Assembly: GCA_005799475.1 (NCBI GenBank)
Contig: SYGQ01000190.1
Location: forward strand, 1-11,694
Direction: 5' to 3'
Length of the DNA stretch: 11,694 nt
Source: Planctomycetia bacterium
Lineage (GTDB): Bacteria > Planctomycetota > Phycisphaerae > Phycisphaerales > SM1A02
Both the position numbers and the translations under genes were made by a program. Positions 1 through 6,582 of the stretch are shown piece after piece; position 1 is the stretch's first letter; every line of letters begins with the position of its first letter. The notes below the pieces were generated by a model, which was not told where the DNA came from, did not search any database, and saw only the letters and a program-made list of their open reading frames with translations.

Positions 1-876
1 GAGCGGCATCCGCGCGAGGCCTTCACCGAAAAACTCGACGAACTTGTTGACGACGCCATGCGCGCGCAGCATCTCGGTCACGCGCAGTACAAGGTCCGTC
101 GCCGTGGCACCCTCGGGTAACGCGCCGGTGAGCCGCACGCCGACGACCTCGGGAATCAGCATGTAGATCGGCTGCCCGAGCATGACCGCCTCGGCTTCGA
201 TGCCGCCGACGCCCCACCCGAGCACGCCGAGCCCGTTGATCATCGTTGTGTGGCTGTCGGTGCCAACCACGCTGTCGGGGTAGATCGTTCCTGCGTTCTC
301 CCAGACAACCTTCGCGAGGTACTCGAGATTGACCTGATGCACGATGCCCGTTCCTGGTGGCACCACGCGGAAGTTCGCCAGTGCGCCCTGTCCCCACTTG
401 AGGAAGCCGTAGCGCTCGCCATTTCGCTCAAACTCGCGCTCGTTGTTGATCGTCAGGGCGACGCCAGTTCCGAATGCATCCACCTGCACCGAGTGGTCAA
501 TGACGAGGTCACACGGCACAAGCGGATTGACCTTGCTCGGGTCGCCCCCGAGCCGTTTCATCGCGCCGCGCATGGCGGCGAAGTCAACGACACACGGCAC
601 TCCCGTGAAGTCCTGCAGCACGACGCGACCGGGCATGAACGGGATTTCGTCGACGCTCGGCGTGCGGGGGTCGTAGTTCGCGATCGCCTTGACATGGTCG
701 GGCGTGTAGACGCGGCCGTCCTGATTCCTGAGCACGCTCTCGAGCAATACCTTGATGGAGCAAGGCAGGCGGTCGACGGGACCGACGCCCTTGAGCGCGT
801 CGAGGCGATAGATCGTCCGATCGCCAACGGGGGTGCCCAGACGAAACTTCGCGTGAAATGGGTCGTGGGTGGTCAC
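1..876 (-). CDS. acnA: Aconitate hydratase, AcnA/IRP type (N-terminal third, cut by left edge)
   Basis: Aconitase interconverts citrate and isocitrate in the TCA cycle using a 4Fe-4S cluster in the cytoplasm. The 292 residues present run in frame from a GTG at 876 to the window edge. They carry AcnA-type stretches: RLPCSIKVLLESVLRN (about 36-51), the DFTGVPCVVDFAAMR segment (about 89-103), PPGTGIVHQVNLEYLAK (about 173-189), and DSHTTMINGLGVLGWGVGG (207-225), followed by EAEAVMLGQPIYMLIPEVVG. The DSHT residues are in the active-site region of the family. The family is normally about 900 residues, so the cluster-binding cysteines lie off the left edge and cannot be checked. The GTG start is supported by GGAGAG at 883-888 with a 6-base spacer. 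Its nearest upstream neighbour is the ABC permease gene on the same strand, 58 bases away, with a candidate promoter in the gap. The family call is firm; AcnA rather than AcnB follows from the motifs. Confidence 0.96.
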   Translation of the reverse strand, partial: MTTHDPFHAKFRLGTPVGDRTIYRLDALKGVGPVDRLPCSIKVLLESVLRNQDGRVYTPDHVKAIANYDPRTPSVDEIPFMPGRVVLQDFTGVPCVVDFAAMRGAMKRLGGDPSKVNPLVPCDLVIDHSVQVDAFGTGVALTINNEREFERNGERYGFLKWGQGALANFRVVPPGTGIVHQVNLEYLAKVVWENAGTIYPDSVVGTDSHTTMINGLGVLGWGVGGIEAEAVMLGQPIYMLIPEVVGVRLTGALPEGATATDLVLRVTEMLRAHGVVNKFVEFFGEGLARMPL

Positions 877-894
877 GGGGAACTCTCCGATGTT

Positions 895-902
895 CGATCT
901 TA
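895..902 (-). promoter_or_regulatory. Candidate -10 element (TAAGATCG) for acnA
   Basis: The minus strand reads TAAGATCG here, in the 58-base gap between the permease stop and the aconitase GTG. The hexamer TAAGAT resembles a sigma70-type -10 box. It ends 20 bases before the start codon, leaving room for a short leader holding the GGAGAG ribosome site at 883-888. No convincing -35 box is seen at the usual distance. The same word TANNATCG recurs upstream of three other genes in this window, which is the main support. Confidence 0.45.
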
Positions 903-934
903 CGCAGCGCGGCGGGCTGCGGCGGGCGCACGCG

Positions 935-2740
935 TCATGATGTGCCAGCGAGGCGACGAACCCGCGACATGAAGTTGGACTTGATGTTGGCGTGCAGACC
1001 GTACACCACGGCACCGTAGATGAGCGATGCGCCAATGGCCCCGAGCAGAATCGAGAGCGTGCGCCCCTGCGCCGAGCCGAGGCTTCCCTCAATCATTGAC
1101 GGCTCGACCGCGGCGAGCGCCAGATTGAGCGGAATCGCGGCACTCACGACTGCGCCGAAGTAAGGCACGGTGGATGACGCCGCGCCGCAAAGGCCCATGG
1201 GAAGCGCGAAGACCATGACCACTCCCGCTGCGGCAAGAACCGACCCAATCGTCCCCCGAGACTTCACCGACCACCCAAGCCCCACCATGACGCACAGTGC
1301 CGTGAAGGCCGTGAGCACGATGGGAAGCGCCACGGCGGCCTCGGGCAGCACGAAGGGAACCGCGGCCATGCCGGTTCCAAACCTTTCCTGCACCGTCCAT
1401 GGGACGCCGGAACCGAGGCCGTTGGTCATCGAAAAGGTAGCCGCGAGCGCCAATGTCACGCTCGGGACCGCGATCAACGGTGCCAGGTACTGAATGAGAC
1501 CGCGGAGTTTGCCGGAGATGTATGCCCCGGGCTGAATCGGCGTGGTCAAGAGGATGTCGAGCGACTTGTCCTCCCGTTCGCGGCTCACCGACGACGCGCT
1601 CATGTTGAGCGCGGCGAGCACCACCACCAGGATTTCGGCGCCGAGGATGGCCGCGAGCGCCATCCGAGACTGGCTGAACGAGAGCGTTCCCCCACGGGTC
1701 AGCAGCAGCACGCCGAGTCCCACCGCGAGCGCGGCACCCAAAAAGATCCACCGCGCGGCACGGCGACCCAAGGTCTGCCCGCGCAGGTGAACCTCTCTCC
1801 ACGCGATGGGATTGTGGCTCACATGACGCGGTGGTCGATCACTGGTGGCTGACGAATCCTTGCCCGAGCCACCGACGAGGGCGGCACCGAGCCAGCGCAC
1901 CCTCAGTGTCGAGTACACGATAAAGGCCACCGAGAGCAGCGTCGACACCACGAGCTGCGTGGCGATGGGCGAACCCATCCACGCCCGCACGATCGAGAGG
2001 TGACCCGTGCCCGCAAACTCGCGCGGCGCGTACTGGTTCGGGGCGATCAGCACTTCAAGAGTGAGGAACGGATTGAGCGGCGTCAGGATCGTCGTCATGT
2101 CGGTCGCGCTGCCGACCGCCATCGGTGCGCGGAGGCTGCGGTCGATCGCGTAGGTCGCGAACAGGTAGAGCACAATCGATGAGTAGAAGACGAAGACGGC
2201 CCGCCGACCGGCCGAGCGCGTCGCGCTCAGCGTGATCGCGATCGATCCCATGAGGAGTGCGCTGGAGGCGGCGATGGCGTAGCTCTCGAAGATGGCCGAA
2301 CCAGGGACGCCGCCGAAGAGCTGCGTGACCGCGAACAGCGGCAGCGAGCCTGCGAGCAGCGCAAAGACAAACGCGAGCCGCCCGAAGAGGTTCCCGAGCA
2401 CAATCTGGAGCGAACTCAGTGGCGTCGTCAGCATGACATCCCATGTGTTCGGGTTCGCTTCCTGCGCAATGACGCCCCCAAGAAACACCGGGGCGAGCAC
2501 GCAGATCAGGAACACCTGCCCGTAACTCACGATCGCGAACGCCGACGCACCGCGCTGCGCAAGCTCTCTCAGCGTCGAGCCCGCGCCCAGAAGCGCAATG
2601 AGGAGGATGAGCACCATGACCGCGAGGTACCCCGAGCGGATCAGGAGGTGGCGCGGTCGACGGCTGCCTCCCTCAACAATGCGGACGACGATCGGGTTGA
2701 GGGGCAGAACCCGAAGCAGCCGGTCGACGAGTCCAGCCAT
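935..2740 (-). CDS. ABC-2 type transporter permease, double-length with two similar halves
   Basis: This is a polytopic inner-membrane protein of 601 residues, likely the membrane part of an ABC transporter; the substrate is unknown. Two halves share the same layout. Half 1 has NPIVVR (15-20), a hydrophobic helix (about 37-54), DVMLTTPLSS (101-110) and further helices to about 200. Half 2 has NPIAWRE (310-316), a helix (about 332-347), LDILLTTPIQP (394-404), then helices to about 580. The repeated LTTP-plus-helix element is typical of ABC-2 permeases, where this region lies near the ATPase. A basic, serine-rich linker (about 290-310) joins the halves, and the C-terminus is basic and presumably cytosolic. 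No ATP-binding gene is adjacent: RNase Y lies divergently upstream and aconitase follows downstream, so the partner must be encoded elsewhere. The ATG at 2740 has only a weak ribosome site. A TANNATCG motif lies just upstream. Export of lipid, polymer or drug is possible, but nothing here decides it. Confidence 0.85.
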   Translation of the reverse strand: MAGLVDRLLRVLPLNPIVVRIVEGGSRRPRHLLIRSGYLAVMVLILLIALLGAGSTLRELAQRGASAFAIVSYGQVFLICVLAPVFLGGVIAQEANPNTWDVMLTTPLSSLQIVLGNLFGRLAFVFALLAGSLPLFAVTQLFGGVPGSAIFESYAIAASSALLMGSIAITLSATRSAGRRAVFVFYSSIVLYLFATYAIDRSLRAPMAVGSATDMTTILTPLNPFLTLEVLIAPNQYAPREFAGTGHLSIVRAWMGSPIATQLVVSTLLSVAFIVYSTLRVRWLGAALVGGSGKDSSATSDRPPRHVSHNPIAWREVHLRGQTLGRRAARWIFLGAALAVGLGVLLLTRGGTLSFSQSRMALAAILGAEILVVVLAALNMSASSVSREREDKSLDILLTTPIQPGAYISGKLRGLIQYLAPLIAVPSVTLALAATFSMTNGLGSGVPWTVQERFGTGMAAVPFVLPEAAVALPIVLTAFTALCVMVGLGWSVKSRGTIGSVLAAAGVVMVFALPMGLCGAASSTVPYFGAVVSAAIPLNLALAAVEPSMIEGSLGSAQGRTLSILLGAIGASLIYGAVVYGLHANIKSNFMSRVRRLAGTS

Positions 2741-2746
2741 CTCAGG

Positions 2747-2754
2747 CGATCGTA
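2747..2754 (-). promoter_or_regulatory. Candidate -10 element (TACGATCG) for the ABC permease gene
   Basis: The minus strand reads GCTACGATCGC, with the TACGAT hexamer ending 8 bases before the permease ATG. Transcription starting at the usual distance would begin within a base or two of the start codon, giving a leaderless or nearly leaderless mRNA. GTGACC about 18 bases further upstream is a weak -35 candidate. The same 11-base string GCTACGATCGC occurs just before the purL start. This is inference from sequence only. Confidence 0.45.
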
Positions 2755-2863
2755 GCCATGCGGATTGCGAGGGGTCACCGGCGACGCGTAGGATGGGACG
2801 GCCGCAGGTTCATCGGCGGCACCTTTGACCAACGGGAAGGCGTCGTGCCGACTCGCTGGATGA

Positions 2864-2877
2864 CCGGGAATTCCCGG
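2864..2877. repeat. Perfect 14-bp palindrome upstream of rny
   Basis: CCGGGAATTCCCGG is a perfect palindrome with no spacer, ending 26 bases before the RNase Y ATG, inside the 163-base divergent gap (2741-2903). It could be a binding site for a dimeric regulator acting on rny, or on both divergent genes. Having no loop, it is a poorer fit to an RNA hairpin. No repressor family is suggested by the sequence, and chance cannot be excluded. The rest of the gap holds no ORF or obvious RNA gene. Confidence 0.4.
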
Positions 2878-2903
2878 CGGGCCACGCGCCCGATAGATCC
2901 GAC

Positions 2904-4493
2904 ATGGCGACCCAGCCCGAGCTTGTTGAACTGACTGTTGTCGAAACGCTGATCATTGCGGCGGCGCTGCTGATCGGTCTCGTGGGGGGCGGACTCGCGA
3001 TCGGAGCCCTCACCGGACGGAGCCTGCGCCACGCGAAGGAGCGAGGCGAAGACATCATCCGATCCGCGGAAGTCGTCGCGAGCGACAAGGCCAAGGACAC
3101 TGCTCTCAAGGCCGAGCGCGCTGCCGCAGCGCACCGCGGCGTGGTCGACCAAGAAGTCAAGGCCGCGCTCGAGAGCGTCCGCGAGAGCCAAACGCGCAGC
3201 CAGCGGCTTCAGGAGACCCTTGAACGAAAGCTTGAGCAGATCGAGCGCGGTGAGGCGCGCACGAGGGGGATCGAGGAACAGGCGCAGGCGAAACTCGCCG
3301 CAATAGAGGAGGACCGGGCCTCGCTCGCGGCGGCCAACGAAGAAGCGTCTCGGCGGCTTGAGGCCATGGCGGGGCTCTCGCGCGACGAGGCGCGCGCGAT
3401 GTTCCTCGACGAGGTTCGCACACGGAGCGCCAGGGACGCGGCGGCTCTCGAGCAGCGCATCGTGGAGGAGGCGGAGGGGCGTGCTTCCGCTCGCTCACGG
3501 GAAATCACCGTCATGGCCATTCAGCGCTACGCGGCGGATGTGGTGAGTGAGTCGACAATCAAGACAGTACGGATCGCTAATGACGACATGAAGGGTCGTG
3601 TCATCGGCCGCGAAGGGCGCAATATCAAGGCGATCGAAAAGTTGACCGGCGTGGACATCCTCATCGACGACACGCCTGGCATCATCACCGTCTCGTGCTT
3701 CGACCGCGTTCGACAGGCCATCGCGGCGGAGACCCTGCAGCGTCTTGTCACCGATGGACGCATCCATCCCTCGCGCGTCGAAGAGGTCGTCGAGCAAGTT
3801 CGAAAAGACATCTCGCAACGCGTCGTGCAAGCCGGGACCGAAGCCGCGCTCGAAGCCGACATCCGCGGGCTTCACCCCAAGCTCATCGAGGCGATGGGAC
3901 GACTCTCGTTTCGCACGAGCTACGGGCAGAACATTCTCAAGCACTCGCTGGAGGTTGCATTCCTCAGCCAGTTGATCGCCGATCAACTTGGACTCGACGG
4001 GGCGATGGCTCGCCGCGCTGGATTTCTCCACGACATTGGCAAGGCGATGGATCATGAAGTCGAGGGTGGCCACCCGGCCATCGGGATGGAGTTCGCCGCG
4101 AGGCACGGCGAGAAGTCCGAGGCCGTCCTCAACGCGATCGGCGGGCATCACAGCGATATCCCCACCACAACGCCCTACACGCCCATTGTCATGGCGGCCG
4201 ACGCTCTCTCTGGGGCGCGGCCGGGCGCGCGCCGCGAGTCGATGGAGGCCTACATCAAGCGACTCGAGCAACTTGAGGCCATCGCGTACGAGCAGCCCAA
4301 TGTCGTCGAGGCCTACGCCGTCCAGGCCGGGCGCGAGGTTCGTGTGATTGTCGATGCGGGAAAAATCGACGACGCAACGACGCACGCGATCGCAAGCGCC
4401 ATCGCCAAGCGGGTCGAGCATGAGATGACATTCCCCGGCGAAATCAAGGTCTCTGTGCTCCGCGAGGTGCGTGCCGAGGCCACGGCGCGATGA
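2904..4493 (+). CDS. rny: Ribonuclease Y (membrane-anchored endoribonuclease)
   Basis: RNase Y starts mRNA decay and processes RNAs by endonucleolytic cleavage at the inner face of the membrane. The 529-residue product shows the whole family layout: an N-terminal membrane helix (about 13-36), a long charged coiled coil (about 40-200), a KH RNA-binding domain with GRVIGREGRNIK (231-242), and an HD hydrolase domain with H347 in the LKHSLEVA segment, the metal-binding HD pair (376-377) in FLHDIGK, GGHHSD (413-418), and AADALSGARPGARR (431-444). Length is normal for the family (about 510-530). ATG 2904 is the only ATG/GTG in this frame after the upstream stop at 2826-2828. No clear Shine-Dalgarno is visible, so initiation may be leaderless or weak. 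GATAGATCCG at 2893-2902 partly resembles the promoter word seen at other genes. A TM2-protein gene follows after 36 bases and then ksgA, so an RNA-metabolism operon is likely. Confidence 0.97.
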   Translation: MATQPELVELTVVETLIIAAALLIGLVGGGLAIGALTGRSLRHAKERGEDIIRSAEVVASDKAKDTALKAERAAAAHRGVVDQEVKAALESVRESQTRSQRLQETLERKLEQIERGEARTRGIEEQAQAKLAAIEEDRASLAAANEEASRRLEAMAGLSRDEARAMFLDEVRTRSARDAAALEQRIVEEAEGRASARSREITVMAIQRYAADVVSESTIKTVRIANDDMKGRVIGREGRNIKAIEKLTGVDILIDDTPGIITVSCFDRVRQAIAAETLQRLVTDGRIHPSRVEEVVEQVRKDISQRVVQAGTEAALEADIRGLHPKLIEAMGRLSFRTSYGQNILKHSLEVAFLSQLIADQLGLDGAMARRAGFLHDIGKAMDHEVEGGHPAIGMEFAARHGEKSEAVLNAIGGHHSDIPTTTPYTPIVMAADALSGARPGARRESMEAYIKRLEQLEAIAYEQPNVVEAYAVQAGREVRVIVDAGKIDDATTHAIASAIAKRVEHEMTFPGEIKVSVLREVRAEATAR

Positions 4494-4504
4494 GTTGACG
4501 CGGC

Positions 4505-4512
4505 TAGCATCG
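4505..4512 (+). promoter_or_regulatory. Candidate -10 element (TAGCATCG) before the TM2 gene
   Basis: GCTAGCATCGC lies in the 36-base gap after the rny stop. TAGCAT ends 19 bases before the TM2 ATG, leaving a short leader that contains AGGAG at 4519-4523. It matches the TANNATCG word found before aconitase, permease and purL. If active, it would give the TM2-ksgA pair an internal promoter in addition to read-through from rny. No -35 box is seen at normal spacing. Confidence 0.4.
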
Positions 4513-4529
4513 CATCAGAGGAGCCACAA

Positions 4530-4892
4530 ATGAACGACCTCCCCGAACACGAACCGACCTCGCCCCCTAGGTGGGGAACCATCCCTCCTGACGCGCCGCT
4601 CGACGCGGCGACACTGGAGGCCGCGCGCACAAAGAAGATCCTCGCGGGTGTCCTCGCGATCGTTCTCGGGTGCCTGGGTGCCCACAAGTTTGCACTGGGC
4701 TTTCTCGGCACAGGCTTCGTCATGCTGGGCGTGTCGATCGTGGGGAGCGTCGCAAGCTCCTGTCTCTGCCTCCCCGGAGTTCCCGCGTATGTCATGGCGC
4801 TCATCGGCCTCATCGAGGGGATCATCTATCTCTCGAAGCCCGATGATCAGTTCTACCGCGCCTACATCGCCCGACGACGGACCTGGTTCTAG
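4530..4892 (+). CDS. Small TM2-domain membrane protein
   Basis: This 120-residue protein has a proline- and acid-rich cytosolic-looking start (1-34) followed by a TM2 domain (about 35-103): a first helix with the turn GCLGAHKFALGFLGTG (47-62), which matches the family's G-x-H-x-F-x-x-G pattern, and a second helix region ending in IGLIEGIIYL (92-101). The family's usual Tyr after the Phe is Ala here. Three cysteines sit close together around the middle loop or second helix (48, 78, 80), and the tail is basic (RRRTWF). TM2 proteins are widespread and their molecular role in bacteria is poorly known; no function is assigned. The ATG is backed by AGGAG at 4519-4523 with a 6-base spacer. It sits between rny and ksgA, and its stop codon is only 3 bases from the ksgA start, in the same frame. 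Confidence 0.88.
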   Translation: MNDLPEHEPTSPPRWGTIPPDAPLDAATLEAARTKKILAGVLAIVLGCLGAHKFALGFLGTGFVMLGVSIVGSVASSCLCLPGVPAYVMALIGLIEGIIYLSKPDDQFYRAYIARRRTWF

Positions 4893-4895
4893 CCG

Positions 4896-5732
4896 TTGCA
4901 GACCCTCTCAGAGATCCGTGCGCTCCTTGAAACGCGCGGGATTCGTCCTCGGCATCGGCTCGGACAAAACTTCCTTCACGACCAAAACCAGATCAGGCGG
5001 CTTGTCGCGCGCGCGCGGATCGCGCCCGGAGACCGAATCCTCGAGGTGGGCCCGGGAACAGGGACGCTGACCGAGGCGCTCATCGACGCTGGAGCAACGG
5101 TCATCGCCAGCGAGATTGACCCCGAGATGATCGCGATACTCCGTGATCGCGTTGTCCCGCAGGGATCATCGAGGCTTCGGATCGTCGAAGGTGATTGCCT
5201 CGACGGAAAGCGCGCACTCTCTGCGGCGCTCACGCTCGCACTCGCTGAGTCATTCGCCGGAGCGCCCTTTCGCCTCGTCGCCAACCTCCCCTACCACGCG
5301 GCCACGCCGCTCATGATCCTGCTCCTGACGACGCGTCCAGACTGTGTGGGCCAGTTCGTGACGATCCAAGCCGAGGTCGCCGACCGACTGACCGCAACGC
5401 CAGGCTCGCGCGACTACGGTCCACTGGCGGTGTTCGCCACGCTCTTGGCATCCACTGAACTCATCGGCAGTATTCCGCCTTCGTGCTTCTGGCCCGCGCC
5501 GGAAGTCACGAGCGCGCTCCTCGCCATCGAACGCCGCACCGATGCGCCGCCGTTCGACCCCGTCGCACTTGGCGACTTCATGCACACCATCTTCTCAAAG
5601 CGGCGAAAGCAACTCGGGACGACGCTGGGTCGTGACGGACCATGGCCTCTGGGCGTTGAGCCTTCGATGCGACCCGAAGATCTCTCCGCCACTCAGATTC
5701 TCGCGCTCATGATGGCGCGAACGACGAACTGA
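4896..5732 (+). CDS. ksgA: 16S rRNA (adenine(1518)-N6/adenine(1519)-N6)-dimethyltransferase
   Basis: KsgA/RsmA uses S-adenosylmethionine to dimethylate two adjacent adenines near the 3' end of 16S rRNA, a late check in 30S assembly. The 278 residues match the family's length and motifs: LGQNFL (22-27), SAM-binding EVGPGTG (50-56), the acidic SEID (72-75) and EGD (98-100), catalytic NLPY (130-133), PGSRDYGPLAV (169-179), the FWPAPEV loop (198-204), and FSKRRKQL (233-240). The start must be the TTG at 4896: the codon two before it is the TAG stop of the TM2 gene in the same frame, and no ATG or GTG occurs before LGQNFL. No Shine-Dalgarno stands before the TTG, so translation is probably coupled to the TM2 gene. 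The 3' end overlaps purQ on the opposite strand by 26 bp. Confidence 0.96.
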   Translation: MQTLSEIRALLETRGIRPRHRLGQNFLHDQNQIRRLVARARIAPGDRILEVGPGTGTLTEALIDAGATVIASEIDPEMIAILRDRVVPQGSSRLRIVEGDCLDGKRALSAALTLALAESFAGAPFRLVANLPYHAATPLMILLLTTRPDCVGQFVTIQAEVADRLTATPGSRDYGPLAVFATLLASTELIGSIPPSCFWPAPEVTSALLAIERRTDAPPFDPVALGDFMHTIFSKRRKQLGTTLGRDGPWPLGVEPSMRPEDLSATQILALMMARTTN

Positions 5733-6558
5733 CTTCGAAGCTCGCGCCGCGCCGATCTTCACGGACCCACTTCACAGCATTGCGGAACACTCGCAGTCCC
5801 AGCGGTTCGTCATGCATCGCTTCAGGCACGAGCCGCGTCCAGTTCGGATGCTGCGTCCACCTCGTGGAGCGCTCCGGGTGCGGCATCAGGCCGAACACAA
5901 GGCCTGATGCGTCGCAGATCCCCGCGATCGACCTCGCGGAGCCATTGAAGTTCTCGGAAGCGTGATAGCGGATCGCGACCTGCCCGGACGCGTCGAGGCG
6001 ATCCAAGACCGGCTCTGGTGCGACGAAGCATCCTTCGCCATGCGCGCTCGGGAGGACATCACCGGGGGACTCGACGGAAAGACCGCGCGTCCAGATGCAG
6101 ATGGTCTGACGAGGAATCTCGACGCGGGTCCATCGGTCGGAAAAGCGCCCTTCCGTGTTCTGGACGAGCGCGACTGTGGCGCTGGCGGCGGCGTCAGGCC
6201 ACACGCCGTCGGCATGATGCGGCCCAGGAAGGAGCCCCGACTGGACCGCGATCTGAAATCCGTTGCATGGGCAGATCATGGGAACACCGCGGACGACCGC
6301 GTCGCGCAGCGCACCGTAGAGACACTTGGCGATCATCGCTCCCATGATGCGCCCGGCGGAGATGTCGTCGCCGAAGCTGAATCCCCCGGGGAGCCCGATC
6401 AGATCGTAGGTGGCGATGCGGGCCGGCTCGCGCGCGAGAGTCTGAAGGAGTTCGCTCTCGGGCTCGGCGCCCGCCTGCGCGAATGCGTGACCGAGTTCGT
6501 GGTCACAGTTGATCCCCGGTGCGGTGATGATGAGGGCCTTGGGGCGGAGCGAACTCAT
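5707..6558 (-). CDS. purQ: FGAM synthase glutaminase subunit (PurQ)
   Basis: PurQ is a class I glutamine amidotransferase that releases ammonia from glutamine for PurL, the fourth step of de novo purine synthesis (FGAR to FGAM). Visible features are ITAPGINCDHE (11-21), GLPGGFSFGDDISAGR (55-70), the nucleophile C98 in CPCNGFQI, and the H227/E229 pair in MPHPER. At 283 residues it is longer than the Bacillus type (about 227), but it is not fused to PurL as in the E. coli enzyme. The extra length lies in internal loops and a serine-rich tail (FEVSSSFAPS). It begins 24 bases after the purL stop, with GAGGATGAG in the gap as a possible ribosome site, so the two genes are almost certainly cotranscribed. 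Its final eight codons and stop overlap the 3' end of ksgA on the other strand. Confidence 0.96.
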   Translation of the reverse strand: MSSLRPKALIITAPGINCDHELGHAFAQAGAEPESELLQTLAREPARIATYDLIGLPGGFSFGDDISAGRIMGAMIAKCLYGALRDAVVRGVPMICPCNGFQIAVQSGLLPGPHHADGVWPDAAASATVALVQNTEGRFSDRWTRVEIPRQTICIWTRGLSVESPGDVLPSAHGEGCFVAPEPVLDRLDASGQVAIRYHASENFNGSARSIAGICDASGLVFGLMPHPERSTRWTQHPNWTRLVPEAMHDEPLGLRVFRNAVKWVREDRRGASFEVSSSFAPS

Positions 6559-6582
6559 GGCGTCACTTGACTCATCCTCACG

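Noticed and set aside
905..934. Possible terminator between the permease and aconitase genes
   Set aside because: Only a short GCAGC/GCTGC stem with a 7-base loop and no T-run is present; it is too weak to call.
250..972. Plus-strand open frame opposite the aconitase start
   Set aside because: The opposite strand encodes unmistakable aconitase from 876 to the edge; this frame shows no motif and crosses the acnA promoter gap.
3495..4421. Minus-strand open frame inside rny
   Set aside because: It is a shadow of the RNase Y frame, which carries KH and HD motifs; no domain is seen in the antisense product.
4495..4500. TTGACG as a -35 box for the TM2 gene
   Set aside because: It lies only 4 bases before the TAGCAT candidate -10, far from the usual 16-18, and no other -10 fits at the right distance.
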